Below, one piece after another: positions 14,351 through 14,616 of a DNA stretch of 14,616 bases. The stretch covers positions 1-14,616 of the forward strand of contig JAJXZM010000197.1 of assembly GCA_021780055.1 (NCBI GenBank). The letters are read 5' to 3'. This stretch comes from Acidobacteriota bacterium (GTDB lineage Bacteria; Acidobacteriota; Terriglobia; UBA7540). Within the stretch, counting starts at the first letter, position 1. Each line of letters begins with the position of its first letter. The notes under the pieces were generated by a model. It had not been told where the DNA came from and searched no databases. It worked only from the letters and a program-made list of their open reading frames with translations. The translations under genes and the position numbers were made by a program.

Positions 14351-14616
14351 CACAATCTTACTTGATATGTTCCCGCCTGAGCCGAAGAGAGGGTAAAAGT
14401 AAGTTCACAGATCGAAATGGCAAAAGCAGCTTCACCGTCAGGCGCAGATCGAAGAAGTTTATGCCTTGGCCGTGCTGAAGCCTTGAAAGGAAAGTTCGTA
14501 GCAGCGGTTCTTTCAAAGAAATAACCTCAGGATAGCCTCCAACCCCATAATCCCGCCCGAAGGGTCTGTGGGTAGCTCCGGTCATTACCTGACAGAAATC
14601 AAGTAACTTCCTGATT
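14351..14616. other. Right-edge region without recognisable genes
   Basis: Short open frames exist on both strands (75 codons on minus at 14358-14585, 36 codons on plus from an ATG at 14417). None has a ribosome site, a recognisable domain or convincing composition. The imperfect stem TTGAAAG/CTTTCAA (about 14483-14516) is the only structure seen. I see nothing else. Confidence 0.4.

Noticed and set aside
14467..14482. TGGCCGTGCTGAAGCC, a sigma-54-like site near the right edge
   Set aside because: The -12 half (AAGCC) is poor and no gene follows within the window.
14358..14585. 75-codon minus-strand open frame
   Set aside because: No ribosome site, no recognised domain, and a biased Leu/Arg composition typical of chance frames.

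Overview
The window holds most of an exosortase/PEP-CTERM exopolysaccharide locus from a Gram-negative bacterium. It contains an EPS export and assembly operon, the exosortase unit, a sortable PEP-CTERM protein and two sigma-54-type regulators. An Acidobacteriota-like soil bacterium is the best guess, based on intermediate GC, the gene set and the style of the PEP-CTERM tail. That assignment is inference; no rRNA or taxonomic marker is present.

Layout, right to left on the minus strand. (i) 12202-13263 is a receiver-less but otherwise canonical sigma-54 enhancer-binding protein (EBP) with an intact GAFTGA loop. (ii) 8016-11840 is an exosortase / EpsI / PrsT (TPR lipoprotein) unit behind a strong sigma-54-like promoter at 11935-11950. 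(iii) After a gene-poor gap (7342-8015) with a second strong sigma-54-like promoter (7418-7433) comes a tightly packed operon running off the left edge. Its order is a degenerate EBP, a short periplasmic polysaccharide export (OPX) protein, an outer-membrane beta-barrel, a Wzz-like chain-length/co-polymerase protein, an ExeA-like AAA ATPase, a BY-type tyrosine autokinase and the N-terminal 255 residues of a polyprenyl-phosphate sugar transferase. On the plus strand, divergent from the canonical EBP, 13604-14242 encodes a secreted Ser/Thr-rich protein with a C-terminal PEP-CTERM sorting tail, behind a third, weaker sigma-54-like promoter (13504-13519).

How it fits together (inference from family knowledge): the sugar transferase starts a lipid-linked glycan. 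Wzz, kinase and ATPase control chain length and assembly, and the OPX plus barrel form the envelope exit. The exosortase cleaves and anchors or releases PEP-CTERM proteins made at the same time, with EpsI and PrsT as accessory factors. All three outputs carry -24/-12 promoters, so one EBP could switch on polysaccharide and sorted surface protein together.

The most unusual point is regulatory. The first gene of the sigma-54-driven EPS operon encodes a second EBP that has lost GAFTGA and the Walker B glutamate but keeps almost the same DNA-binding helix-turn-helix as the intact EBP. This suggests a feedback brake or a DNA-binding co-regulator built into the operon. Candidate cis-elements, including a shared AACCGG-N3-GTGAAT element, lie upstream of the two minus-strand promoters. 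No CRISPR array, tRNA, rRNA or mobile element was seen.
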